A stretch of DNA of 9,282 nucleotides from positions 1-9,282 of the forward strand of contig JAJBTR010000376.1 in NCBI GenBank assembly GCA_020860745.1. The letters are read 5' to 3'. The notes beneath the pieces were generated by a model that worked only from the letters and a program-made list of their open reading frames with translations, did not search any database and was not told where the DNA came from. The stretch is from Lachnospiraceae bacterium. Its GTDB lineage: Bacteria > Bacillota > Clostridia > Lachnospirales > Lachnospiraceae. A program made the position numbers and the translations under genes. Below, in pieces: positions 1-6,577 of the stretch. The stretch's first letter is position 1. Each line of letters opens with the position of its first letter.

Positions 1-61
1 CCTTCCGATGCTGAAGTGGAAAGACGCCAATGCCGCAGACCGTATGTATGGCGATAAATAA
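1..61 (+). CDS. 3' end of an unidentified protein (partial)
   Basis: The frame beginning at base 2 is open to a tandem TAA TAA (59-64) and reads LPMLKWKDANAADRMYGDK. The other two plus frames stop earlier (TGA at 12-14 and TAA at 55-57). The double stop, followed about 50 bases later by an intrinsic terminator, fits a real gene end. I do not recognise the family from 19 residues. The tail is basic and hydrophilic, with no membrane segment or metal motif. The terminator suggests this gene ends its own transcription unit. Confidence 0.55.
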   Translation, partial: LPMLKWKDANAADRMYGDK

Positions 62-110
62 TAAGAAATTTACTACATACCAGTAAACCTTATAAAACCT
101 ATACTCTGGA

Positions 111-142
111 GACGGCTTCTGCTTTACGGCGGGGGCCGTTTT
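111..142 (+). terminator. Rho-independent terminator after the upstream gene
   Basis: Bases 112-123 pair with 128-139 as a 12-base-pair stem. It has a strong ACGGC/GCCGT base, several G-T wobbles and a final G-C, C-G, T-G top, with a TTAC loop (124-127). A short T run (139-142) overlaps and follows the stem. The T run is only four bases long, so termination may be incomplete. The orientation serves the gene ending at 61. Confidence 0.65.
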
Positions 143-184
143 CAGGTTAACAAAAGTTTTATAAAAAGAATTGCAAAAAATACA

Positions 185-212
185 TTGGAAAACAGCCGCG
201 GTGTGTTATACT
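185..212 (+). promoter_or_regulatory. Extended -10 promoter for the DUF362 gene
   Basis: The -10 hexamer TATACT (207-212) is preceded by TGT (204-206), giving an extended -10. A -35-like TTGGAA (185-190) stands 16 bases upstream. Predicted transcription would start near 219, leaving a leader of about 55 bases before the ATG at 273. The 11-mer TGTGTTATACT recurs exactly at 5115-5125 in front of the AI-2E family gene. Confidence 0.55.
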
Positions 213-215
213 AAT

Positions 216-233
216 AAAATCAATGGTGATTTT
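216..233. repeat. Perfect inverted repeat at the predicted transcription start
   Basis: AAAATCA (216-222), a four-base spacer ATGG, then TGATTTT (227-233) form a perfect 7-base-pair inverted repeat immediately downstream of the -10 box. It covers the predicted +1 position. This is the right place for a repressor operator, or it could be a weak 5' mRNA hairpin. The arms are AT-rich, so chance cannot be excluded. Confidence 0.35.
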
Positions 234-272
234 CAGTTGATGAAGTAATTTGCTGTACAGGGAGGGAAAGTT

Positions 273-1418
273 ATGGACAGATCGAAAGTATATTTTACCA
301 GCTTTCAGGCGACATTCCGGGAGAATTTATTACAGAAATTAGACCGGCTGATTCGGACAGCCGGTATCGGAGATATTGATTTTCAGGATCGCTATGCGGC
401 GATCAAGATTCATTTCGGCGAGTACGGCAATCTGGCGTTTCTCCGTCCGAATTACGCGAAGGTTGTGGCGGACGCGGTGAAGGAACTGGGCGGCAAGCCT
501 TTTCTTACGGATTGCAATACCTTGTATGTGGGCAGTCGGAAGAATGCGCTGGATCATATGGATACCGCTTACTTAAACGGATTCACACCCTATACCACGG
601 GGTGCCATGTCATCATAGCGGACGGCCTGAAGGGGACGGACGAGGCTCTGGTTCCCATCAACGGTACATATGTAAAAGAGGCCAAGGTGGGCCGCGCACT
701 GATGGATGCGGATGTTTTGATTTCCCTCACGCACTTTAAGGGTCATGAAGCTACCGGGTTCGGCGGCACACTGAAGAATATTGGCATGGGCGGCGGATCC
801 CGTGCCGGCAAGATGGAGATGCACAGCGCAGGCAAGCCGCATGTACATAAGAAGCGCTGTGTCGGCTGCGCGATGTGTACCAGAGTCTGTGCGCATAGTG
901 CGATTACACTGGAGGAGCACAAGGCGCAGATTGACCATGATAAATGTGTCGGCTGCGGGCGGTGCATCGGTGTCTGTCCCAGAGATGCGGTTCTGCCTGC
1001 CAGTGACGAGTCCAACGATATCTTAAACTGCAAGATCGCGGAGTATACCTGGGCGATCTGTAAAGACAGACCGTGTTTCCATATATCTCTGATCTGCGAT
1101 GTGTCGTCTAACTGCGACTGCCATTCGGAGAATGACCGGCCGATCATCCCGAATGTGGGAATGCTGGCAAGCTTTGATCCGGTTGCGCTGGATATGGCCT
1201 GTGTGGATCTCTGCAATCAGCAGCCGGTATTGCCGAACAGTGTGCTGGCGGAGCAGATGCAGGCTGCAGGGCAGGAGGAACCGGAGCAAGCCGGAGAACA
1301 CTGTCATGAGCATGATCATTTTTACTATAACCATCCGGATACCAATTGGCGCAGCTGCATCGATCATGCGGTGAAGATCGGACTGGGAACGGATCAGTAT
1401 GAATTGATCAAGATATGA
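273..1418 (+). CDS. DUF362 domain protein with two 4Fe-4S ferredoxin motifs
   Basis: Predicted soluble iron-sulfur protein of the DUF362 family (381 aa); the physiological reaction is unknown. The N-terminal part (about 1-190) has the DUF362 pattern, with K45-H47 in KIHFGE, a DCNTLY segment (80-85) and a glycine-rich THFKGHEATGFGG region (153-165). Two ferredoxin-like CxxCxxCxxxC motifs follow, C196/C199/C202/C206 and C225/C228/C231/C235, each suited to a [4Fe-4S] cluster. The C-terminal part carries further cysteines (C253, C263, C268, C275, C281, C283) and ends with an FDPVALD segment (301-307) typical of the family. A short Cys/His-rich stretch lies at 344-354. There is no signal peptide, so it is probably cytoplasmic. 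The ATG at 273 has GGGAGG (260-265) seven bases upstream. It appears to be a single-gene unit with its own promoter. Electron transfer or redox maturation is inference only. Confidence 0.88.
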   Translation: MDRSKVYFTSFQATFRENLLQKLDRLIRTAGIGDIDFQDRYAAIKIHFGEYGNLAFLRPNYAKVVADAVKELGGKPFLTDCNTLYVGSRKNALDHMDTAYLNGFTPYTTGCHVIIADGLKGTDEALVPINGTYVKEAKVGRALMDADVLISLTHFKGHEATGFGGTLKNIGMGGGSRAGKMEMHSAGKPHVHKKRCVGCAMCTRVCAHSAITLEEHKAQIDHDKCVGCGRCIGVCPRDAVLPASDESNDILNCKIAEYTWAICKDRPCFHISLICDVSSNCDCHSENDRPIIPNVGMLASFDPVALDMACVDLCNQQPVLPNSVLAEQMQAAGQEEPEQAGEHCHEHDHFYYNHPDTNWRSCIDHAVKIGLGTDQYELIKI

Positions 1419-1440
1419 GCGCAGGCAATGAGCCGTGCAG

Positions 1441-1594
1441 CAGAGTGCAGATGGGTAGACACGTCATGTTTGCATGTAAGGGGATGCCCATCTGTGCTCT
1501 GATATAGGGCGAAGCCCGGACAACGATAAGTGAGATAGCAAATTTCTCAATTTGCGTGATCGAACTTATGCAAAGCTGGAAATCAGAGATTTCC
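1441..1594. repeat. Structured intergenic element with four hairpins
   Basis: The gap between two genes holds an array of inverted repeats. (1) 1441-1455 pairs with 1487-1501, 15 base pairs including two wobbles, with a large loop containing CATG/CATG (1465-1476). (2) GGGC-GAA-GCCC lies at 1507-1517. (3) GCAAATT/AATTTGC is at 1538-1555. (4) GGAAATC/GATTTCC with an AGA loop is at 1578-1594. A competing pairing, TGAGA (1531-1535) with TCTCA (1545-1549), would exclude hairpin 3. No hairpin is followed by a T run, so none is a standard terminator. The density of palindromes suggests a dispersed repeat of the REP or MITE type, or a structured RNA. No riboswitch class is recognised and copy number is unknown. 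Confidence 0.5.
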
Positions 1595-1615
1595 GAGTGG
1601 GCACGGCGGAGTATA

Positions 1616-1624
1616 TGATATAAT
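1616..1624 (+). promoter_or_regulatory. Extended -10 promoter upstream of the coiled-coil/hydratase pair
   Basis: TGA followed by TATAAT (1619-1624) is a consensus extended -10 box. No good -35 hexamer stands at the usual distance, which an extended -10 can tolerate. Predicted transcription begins near 1631, so the leader would be only about 14 bases, little more than the ribosome binding site. The box lies immediately downstream of the structured element. Confidence 0.5.
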
Positions 1625-1633
1625 GAGCACATC

Positions 1634-1639
1634 AGGAGG
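1634..1639 (+). promoter_or_regulatory. Ribosome binding site selecting a TTG start
   Basis: AGGAGG is a full Shine-Dalgarno sequence, five bases before TTG at 1645. The next in-frame ATG (1684) lacks such a site, so TTG is the preferred start. Confidence 0.75.
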
Positions 1640-1644
1640 AAAAA

Positions 1645-2784
1645 TTGAGCCCACAGGATAAAGTAGAGAGAGTTTTAAAAGAAATGCACGTGGCCTTTTC
1701 CCAGAGCCCTACCTATAACGGACAGCCGGATAAAATTATCATGAACCGCAGAGACTTCCTGTTGCTGCTGGACCGCTTGAACCGCGGCATCTACGATATG
1801 ATGGAACAGTATGAGCAGACCCGGCAGAGCCGTGCGAACGCGGAGCGGTCCTTCCGCAGGAAAGGGAATGAGATCATCGAGAAGGCGAACGCCAGCGCGG
1901 ACGACATTTATGCGGCGTCGGTGATTTACACGGCGGATGCGATCGGCAGGATCCGCGATCTGATGGATCAGACAAACGATTCCATGAATGATCTGTTCCG
2001 ACAGTTTCGGAGGGAACTTCGGGAGCAGAAGGATACGCTGCGGAGCCATGAATCGGAGCTGCAGGCACAGTTGGCGGATCTGGCGGATACGAAGAAGTAT
2101 CTGGATCTGCTGCAGGATGTCAACCGGGAACGGGAGAGGAATCAGCGCAGAGCGGAAACGGAGCAGGACAGCGATGACCGGTATGCCTATACCTCATACC
2201 GGGCGGCGGCTCCCGCAGCACAGGTGCAGGTCAACGAGGAGTATTTTGAGAAACCGGACGCGGTTCGGCCGGAACGGGCTGAAATGCCGGTGCATACCGT
2301 AGCGGAGGCTCCCGATATCAGGGTGAATGAAAATGCCGCTTATTTTAAATGGAAAGAAGCGCAGGACAGGAATAAGCTGGCGGAAACTTCCTCCGCGGCG
2401 GATTCTGATGATAGTAACACCGGTGAGGCAACTGCGGAAGAGGCTGTAAACGGCTTAAAACAGGGGGTGTGTGCGCCGGAGGAGCCGGAGACAGTTTCGG
2501 AAGCGGAGCCGTCCGTTTTTTTCAGAGAAGAACCGGGAGGGGAAATCGGGCAGGAGAAGAGTATTGCTGCTCCGGGTGATTCCGGGGAACAGGAAGATCC
2601 GGATTTTGTACTTCCGGAGGAAGAAGAACTTTTGAACTCTGCTTTTCCGGACGAGGAAGCCATCCGCCAGGCTGTGCTGGAGGATGAGCGGAAGGCGGAA
2701 GTAAAGCAGCGGGAGACCGCAGGCCGGGAGAAACCGCGCGCAGGCGGCATTTTAAAAACGATTATTTTTGGAAAAGACCAATAG
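1645..2784 (+). CDS. Coiled-coil acidic protein of unknown function
   Basis: I do not recognise a named family. The 379-residue product has a helical N-terminal half. A conserved-looking segment at 30-60 (IIMNRRDFLLLLDRLNRGIY) leads into a long charged coiled coil (about 50-170) rich in Arg, Glu and Gln, resembling DivIVA-like or ATP-synthase-b-like scaffolds only in general character. Residues about 175-360 are acidic, Pro/Glu-rich and probably disordered. A short motif is repeated there: VNEEYF (196-201) and VNENAAYF (227-234). The protein ends with a small hydrophobic/basic tail, GGILKTIIFGKDQ (367-379), which might touch a membrane or partner. There is no signal peptide. Translation starts at TTG with AGGAGG five bases upstream. 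The downstream hydratase begins 12 bases after the stop, so the two are co-translated and may act together. A cell-envelope or scaffold role is a guess. Confidence 0.8.
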   Translation: MSPQDKVERVLKEMHVAFSQSPTYNGQPDKIIMNRRDFLLLLDRLNRGIYDMMEQYEQTRQSRANAERSFRRKGNEIIEKANASADDIYAASVIYTADAIGRIRDLMDQTNDSMNDLFRQFRRELREQKDTLRSHESELQAQLADLADTKKYLDLLQDVNRERERNQRRAETEQDSDDRYAYTSYRAAAPAAQVQVNEEYFEKPDAVRPERAEMPVHTVAEAPDIRVNENAAYFKWKEAQDRNKLAETSSAADSDDSNTGEATAEEAVNGLKQGVCAPEEPETVSEAEPSVFFREEPGGEIGQEKSIAAPGDSGEQEDPDFVLPEEEELLNSAFPDEEAIRQAVLEDERKAEVKQRETAGREKPRAGGILKTIIFGKDQ

Positions 2785-2788
2785 GAGG
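2783..2788 (+). promoter_or_regulatory. Ribosome binding site overlapping the upstream stop codon
   Basis: AGGAGG shares bases with the TAG stop (2782-2784) of the coiled-coil gene and stands eight bases before the hydratase ATG at 2797. The overlap points to translational coupling within one mRNA. Confidence 0.75.
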
Positions 2789-2796
2789 ATACATTT

Positions 2797-5079
2797 ATGA
2801 AATTATATGAAAACGGAGTATATCTGCTCAATGGCACGGAGATTGTAGAGGATACCCGCGACGCCGCGGCCTGTCTGGCGTCCAGAGGCGTCACCGCAGA
2901 CAAAGCGGCGGCAGCCCGGGGAACCATGGCGTATCACATCCTGGAGGATCACAATACCTCAGGCAATATGGAGCAACTCCAGATTAAGTTTGACAAGCTG
3001 ACTTCCCATGATATCACATTTGTCGGTATCATTCAGACGGCGCGTGCGTCGGGACTTGAGAAGTTTCCGGTTCCCTATGTGTTGACGAACTGCCACAACA
3101 GCCTCTGCGCGGTGGGCGGCACGATCAACGAGGATGATCACATGTTTGGCCTGACCTGCGCGAAGAAGTACGGCGGCGTCTATGTGCCGCCTCATCAGGC
3201 GGTTATTCATCAGTTTGCCAGAGAGATGCTGGCCGGCGGCGGCAAGATGATTCTCGGTTCTGATTCCCATACCCGCTACGGTGCACTCGGCACCATGGCG
3301 ATGGGTGAGGGCGGCCCGGAGCTGGTGAAACAGCTGTTCTGCCAGACATATGATATTAAGATGCCGGGCGTGGTCACCGTCTACATGAAGGGCGAGCCGG
3401 TGAAAGGCGTCGGACCGCAGGATGTGGCGCTTGCCATCATCGGTGAAGTGTTTAAGAACGGTTATGTCAACAATAAGGTGATGGAGTTTGTGGGACCCGG
3501 CGTGGCGTCCTTAAGCGCGGATTTCCGGATTGGCGTGGATGTGATGACGACGGAAACCACCTGCCTCTCCTCCATCTGGGTGACAGATGAGAAAATTAAA
3601 GAGTTTTATGAGATTCACGGCAGAGCCGGGGACTATAAGGAACTGAATCCTGAAGCGGTGGCTTACTATGACGGCTGTATTGAGATTGATCTGGGCGAGA
3701 TCCGCCCGATGATCGCGATGCCGTTCCATCCCAGCAATACTTATACCATCGAGGAAGTGAAAGCGAATCTGACCGATATTCTGGCTGATGTGGAAAAACG
3801 TGCTCTGGTGAGCCTGGATGGCGCTGTGGATTACTCCTTAAAGGATAAAGTCCGGGCCGGACAGCTGTATGTGGATCAGGGAATTATCGCAGGCTGTGCC
3901 GGCGGCGGATTTGAAAATATCTGCGCGGCGGCGGATATCCTGGAAGGCAGGAGCATCGGACCGGATGAGTTTACGCTGAGCGTATATCCTGCTTCCATGC
4001 CGATCTGGATGGAGCTGGTGAGAAACGGCGCGGCGGCAAAGATTATGGAGACAGGCGCGATTATGAAGACTGCGTTCTGCGGACCGTGCTTCGGTGCGGG
4101 CGATACGCCGGGCAATAATGGATTCTCTATCCGTCATTCCACGCGGAATTTCCCGAACCGTGAGGGCTCCAAGCTTCAGAACGGTCAGATCGCATCCGTG
4201 GCGCTGATGGACGCCCGCTCGATCGCCGCTACCGCGGCGAACAAAGGCTACCTGACGGCGGCCACCGAGATGGATGTAGAATATAAGGGACAGAAATATT
4301 TCTTTGACAAGAAAATATATGAGAATCGTGTCTTTGACAGCAAGGGCGTGGCGGATCCCTCCACGGAGATCAAGTTTGGTCCGAATATCAAGGACTGGCC
4401 GGCGATGAGCGCGCTGACGGACAACCTGGTTCTGAAGGTGGTATCTGAGATTCATGATCCGGTTACCACGACGGACGAGTTGATTCCTTCCGGAGAGACT
4501 TCATCCTACCGTTCCAATCCGCTCGGACTTGCAGAGTTTACCCTGTCCAGAAAGGATCCCGAGTACGTGGGACGCGCCAGGGAAGTGCAGCGCGCGGAGA
4601 AAGCAAGGATCGCGGGAGAGACGCCGTCTGAGGTATTGCCGGAGATCGTGCCGGTCATCGTGGCGATTCACACAGACTATCCGGAAATCTGCCGGGAAAA
4701 CTTCGGGATCGGAAGCACGATTTTTGCCGTGAAACCGGGCGACGGTTCCGCGAGAGAACAGGCTGCTTCCTGCCAGAAGGTACTGGGCGGCTGGGCGAAT
4801 ATCGCCAACGAGTACGCGACCAAACGTTACCGTTCCAACCTGATCAACTGGGGAATGCTGCCATTCCTGATTGATGAGGGAGATCTCCCCTTTGCAAACG
4901 GCGATTATCTTTTTATACCGGCAATCCGCAAAGCGATTGAGGAAAAAGCGTCGGAAATCCCTGCCTACGTGGCAAAAGACGGCGGGCTGGTTCCGTTTAC
5001 GCTGCGGATGGGCGATCTCACCGATGATGAGAGGGAGATTATCCTGAAAGGCTGTCTGATCAATTATAACCGGAGATAA
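2797..5079 (+). CDS. Aconitase-family hydratase (YbhJ-like)
   Basis: Predicted [4Fe-4S] hydro-lyase of the aconitase superfamily. At 760 aa it is close in length to E. coli YbhJ and the Clostridial proteins annotated simply as 'hydratase'. The three cluster cysteines are visible: C367 ([10 protein letters not shown]), C428 and C431 (CGPCFG), with family spacing. The N-terminal domains contain GSDSHT (154-159, Asp and His of the active site), H138 in AVIHQ, and an STRNFPNR segment (448-455). The C-terminal swivel domain contains GDGSARE (648-654), the counterpart of the catalytic-serine GSSRE of aconitase, then [12 protein letters not shown] (679-690). Several active-site positions differ from true aconitase, so the substrate may not be citrate. 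It is probably cytoplasmic and oxygen-sensitive. The ATG has AGGAGG eight bases upstream. It is coupled to the preceding coiled-coil gene, and a separate promoter follows it. The family assignment is secure; the substrate is not. Confidence 0.92.
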   Translation: MKLYENGVYLLNGTEIVEDTRDAAACLASRGVTADKAAAARGTMAYHILEDHNTSGNMEQLQIKFDKLTSHDITFVGIIQTARASGLEKFPVPYVLTNCHNSLCAVGGTINEDDHMFGLTCAKKYGGVYVPPHQAVIHQFAREMLAGGGKMILGSDSHTRYGALGTMAMGEGGPELVKQLFCQTYDIKMPGVVTVYMKGEPVKGVGPQDVALAIIGEVFKNGYVNNKVMEFVGPGVASLSADFRIGVDVMTTETTCLSSIWVTDEKIKEFYEIHGRAGDYKELNPEAVAYYDGCIEIDLGEIRPMIAMPFHPSNTYTIEEVKANLTDILADVEKRALVSLDGAVDYSLKDKVRAGQLYVDQGIIAGCAGGGFENICAAADILEGRSIGPDEFTLSVYPASMPIWMELVRNGAAAKIMETGAIMKTAFCGPCFGAGDTPGNNGFSIRHSTRNFPNREGSKLQNGQIASVALMDARSIAATAANKGYLTAATEMDVEYKGQKYFFDKKIYENRVFDSKGVADPSTEIKFGPNIKDWPAMSALTDNLVLKVVSEIHDPVTTTDELIPSGETSSYRSNPLGLAEFTLSRKDPEYVGRAREVQRAEKARIAGETPSEVLPEIVPVIVAIHTDYPEICRENFGIGSTIFAVKPGDGSAREQAASCQKVLGGWANIANEYATKRYRSNLINWGMLPFLIDEGDLPFANGDYLFIPAIRKAIEEKASEIPAYVAKDGGLVPFTLRMGDLTDDEREIILKGCLINYNRR

Positions 5080-5098
5080 AAGATGCGAAAGAGGTCTG

Positions 5099-5125
5099 TT
5101 GCAGAATGCAGAATTGTGTTATACT
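5099..5125 (+). promoter_or_regulatory. Extended -10 promoter for the AI-2E family gene
   Basis: TATACT (5120-5125) is preceded by TGT, giving an extended -10. A -35-like TTGCAG (5099-5104) is only 15 bases upstream, shorter than ideal. Predicted transcription starts near 5132, leaving a leader of about 13 bases. No terminator is visible between the hydratase stop and this promoter, so readthrough from the hydratase is also likely. Confidence 0.5.
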
Positions 5126-5144
5126 GTCGATGTGAGGTTCAGAG

Positions 5145-6527
5145 ATGAGTTTGGAAGATAAAAAAAACAGTGAACCCTCGCAGGAAAAACAATCGCAGGA
5201 AGAACAAACGCGGGAAAAAGAGCGGGGTCCATGGGATATCCGGCCGTACCTGGCTGTCGGGCTGACAGCGATACTGGTCATATTTGTATCGCTGCTCCTT
5301 TTCTTTTTCCTGTTCCGCTTTGAAGGGTTTTCCAGCGGCGTGGGCAAGGTCATACGCAGCCTGAACGGCATTATTATCGGTCTTGTGCTGGCCTATCTGT
5401 TAAATCCGGGTATGAAGTTTTTTGAACGCCGGTTCCAGAAGAAATTATTTACAAAAGGCGGGCAGGCGTTAAAACAGAAGAGAATAATCCGGGGGGTGTC
5501 GGTGGCCTGCATTATGGTGATTTTTCTGGCTATCATAGCCGTGCTGCTTGTCCTGCTTGTCCCGCAGCTTGTCATGAGCGTTCAGGAGCTGGTATTGTCC
5601 CTGAATGAAAAGTTTGAGACTCTGGAGGCGTGGATTGAGCGTCTGATCCGCAACAATCATCTGGCGGATCAGATGGAAAATCTGGCGGATGAAATCTTTA
5701 CCTGGCTGGAAGACTGGCTGCAGACGTCGATTCTGGACAACGGCAGCGAAATCGTGGCGACACTGTCTGCAGGTGTGTACAGTGCGATAAAGATGTTGTT
5801 TAATTTCCTTGTGGGCATCATTGTGGCGCTGTATGTCCTGATGAAAAAAGAGCAGTTTGTGGGTCAGACCAAGAAGTTGATCTATGCTGTCTTCAAACCG
5901 CGGCGCGGCAATATTATCATGGAAGTGGTGCATAAGGCGGACGAAGTATTCGGCGGATTTTTTGTCGGTAAGTTGATTGACTCGCTGATTATTGGCTGTA
6001 TCTGTTTTGTCTGCATGTATATCATGAAGATGCCGTACACGATTCTGGTCAGTGTGATCGTCGGTGTGACCAATATCATACCGTTTTTCGGTCCGTTTAT
6101 CGGGGCTGTTCCCAGCGTGATTCTGATTTTCCTGGTGAGTCCGGTGAAAGCGGTTTATTTTCTGATTCTGATCGTTGTCCTGCAGCAGGTGGACGGCAAC
6201 ATCATCGGGCCGAAGATTCTGGGCAATTCTACCGGGTTGTCTCCGTTCTGGATCATTTTTTCCATCCTGCTGTTTGGCGGCTGTTTCGGGTTTATCGGAA
6301 TGATTCTCGGGGTGCCGGTTTTTGCTTTGATTTATTACATAGTCAAGCGTCTGGCGGAGCATTTCCTGAAAAAGCGCGGACTGCCGGAGGAGACTGCGGA
6401 TTACGTAAGATTGAGTCGTGTAGATGAAGACACGCTGGAGATTCAGGAGCATGGGGATGATAAGCGCCTTGTGATCCAGCCGATGAAACGCAGAAGGAGA
6501 AAAGAAGAGAAAGAACAGGACATTTAA
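5145..6527 (+). CDS. AI-2E family transporter (PerM/YtvI-like permease)
   Basis: Polytopic inner-membrane protein of the AI-2E exporter family (460 aa). Family members have been linked to autoinducer-2 export, sodium/proton antiport or other efflux; the substrate here cannot be read from sequence. A charged cytoplasmic N-terminus (1-30) is followed by hydrophobic segments near 35-58, 70-88, 115-140, 210-233, 270-294, 298-345 and 366-400, giving about eight spans. A long soluble, amphipathic loop (about 141-205) is typical of the family. Family hallmarks are GVTNIIPFFGPFIG (307-320), QQVDGNIIGPKILG (347-360) and the Gly-rich last span GLSPFWIIFSILLFGG (364-379). The C-terminus is very basic then acidic (KRRRRKEEKEQ). 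The ATG has GTGAGGT about six bases upstream. It sits between the hydratase and the TPR gene, with its own promoter. Confidence 0.93.
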   Translation: MSLEDKKNSEPSQEKQSQEEQTREKERGPWDIRPYLAVGLTAILVIFVSLLLFFFLFRFEGFSSGVGKVIRSLNGIIIGLVLAYLLNPGMKFFERRFQKKLFTKGGQALKQKRIIRGVSVACIMVIFLAIIAVLLVLLVPQLVMSVQELVLSLNEKFETLEAWIERLIRNNHLADQMENLADEIFTWLEDWLQTSILDNGSEIVATLSAGVYSAIKMLFNFLVGIIVALYVLMKKEQFVGQTKKLIYAVFKPRRGNIIMEVVHKADEVFGGFFVGKLIDSLIIGCICFVCMYIMKMPYTILVSVIVGVTNIIPFFGPFIGAVPSVILIFLVSPVKAVYFLILIVVLQQVDGNIIGPKILGNSTGLSPFWIIFSILLFGGCFGFIGMILGVPVFALIYYIVKRLAEHFLKKRGLPEETADYVRLSRVDEDTLEIQEHGDDKRLVIQPMKRRRRKEEKEQDI

Positions 6528-6558
6528 CGGTAACTATTCAGGACAGTTACATTTAACG
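6520..6558. repeat. Small direct and inverted repeats between permease and TPR genes
   Basis: ACATTTAACG occurs at 6520-6529 (overlapping the permease stop) and again at 6549-6558. Between the copies, GTAACT (6530-6535) and AGTTAC (6545-6550) form a 6-base-pair inverted repeat with a nine-base loop. There is no T run, so it is not a terminator. It could be an operator or a chance duplication. Confidence 0.35.
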
Positions 6559-6566
6559 ATACACAT

Positions 6567-6573
6567 GAGGTGA
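6567..6573 (+). promoter_or_regulatory. Ribosome binding site selecting a GTG start
   Basis: GAGGTGA stands about five bases before GTG at 6578. The nearby ATG at 6565 is in another frame. The following codons read MDKYKYKLK, the kind of N-terminus I expect for this TPR family, which supports the GTG choice. Confidence 0.65.
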
Positions 6574-6577
6574 GACA

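Noticed and set aside
100..105. TATACT as another -10 box
   Set aside because: It sits directly before the terminator hairpin, with no -35 or extended TG, so any transcript would end almost at once.
1441..1501. Long hairpin as an intrinsic terminator for the DUF362 gene
   Set aside because: The stem is strong but the loop is about 31 bases and the sequence after it (ATATAGGGC) has no T run on either strand.
1408..1632. Minus-strand open frame of 74 codons across the DUF362/coiled-coil gap
   Set aside because: It runs through the inverted-repeat element, has no ribosome binding site, and overlaps the end of the DUF362 gene. The composition follows the palindromes rather than a protein fold.
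5469..6452. Long minus-strand open frame opposite the AI-2E family gene
   Set aside because: The plus-strand frame has clear family motifs and membrane segments. The antisense product is His/Gln/Asp-rich, an artefact of complementing hydrophobic codons.
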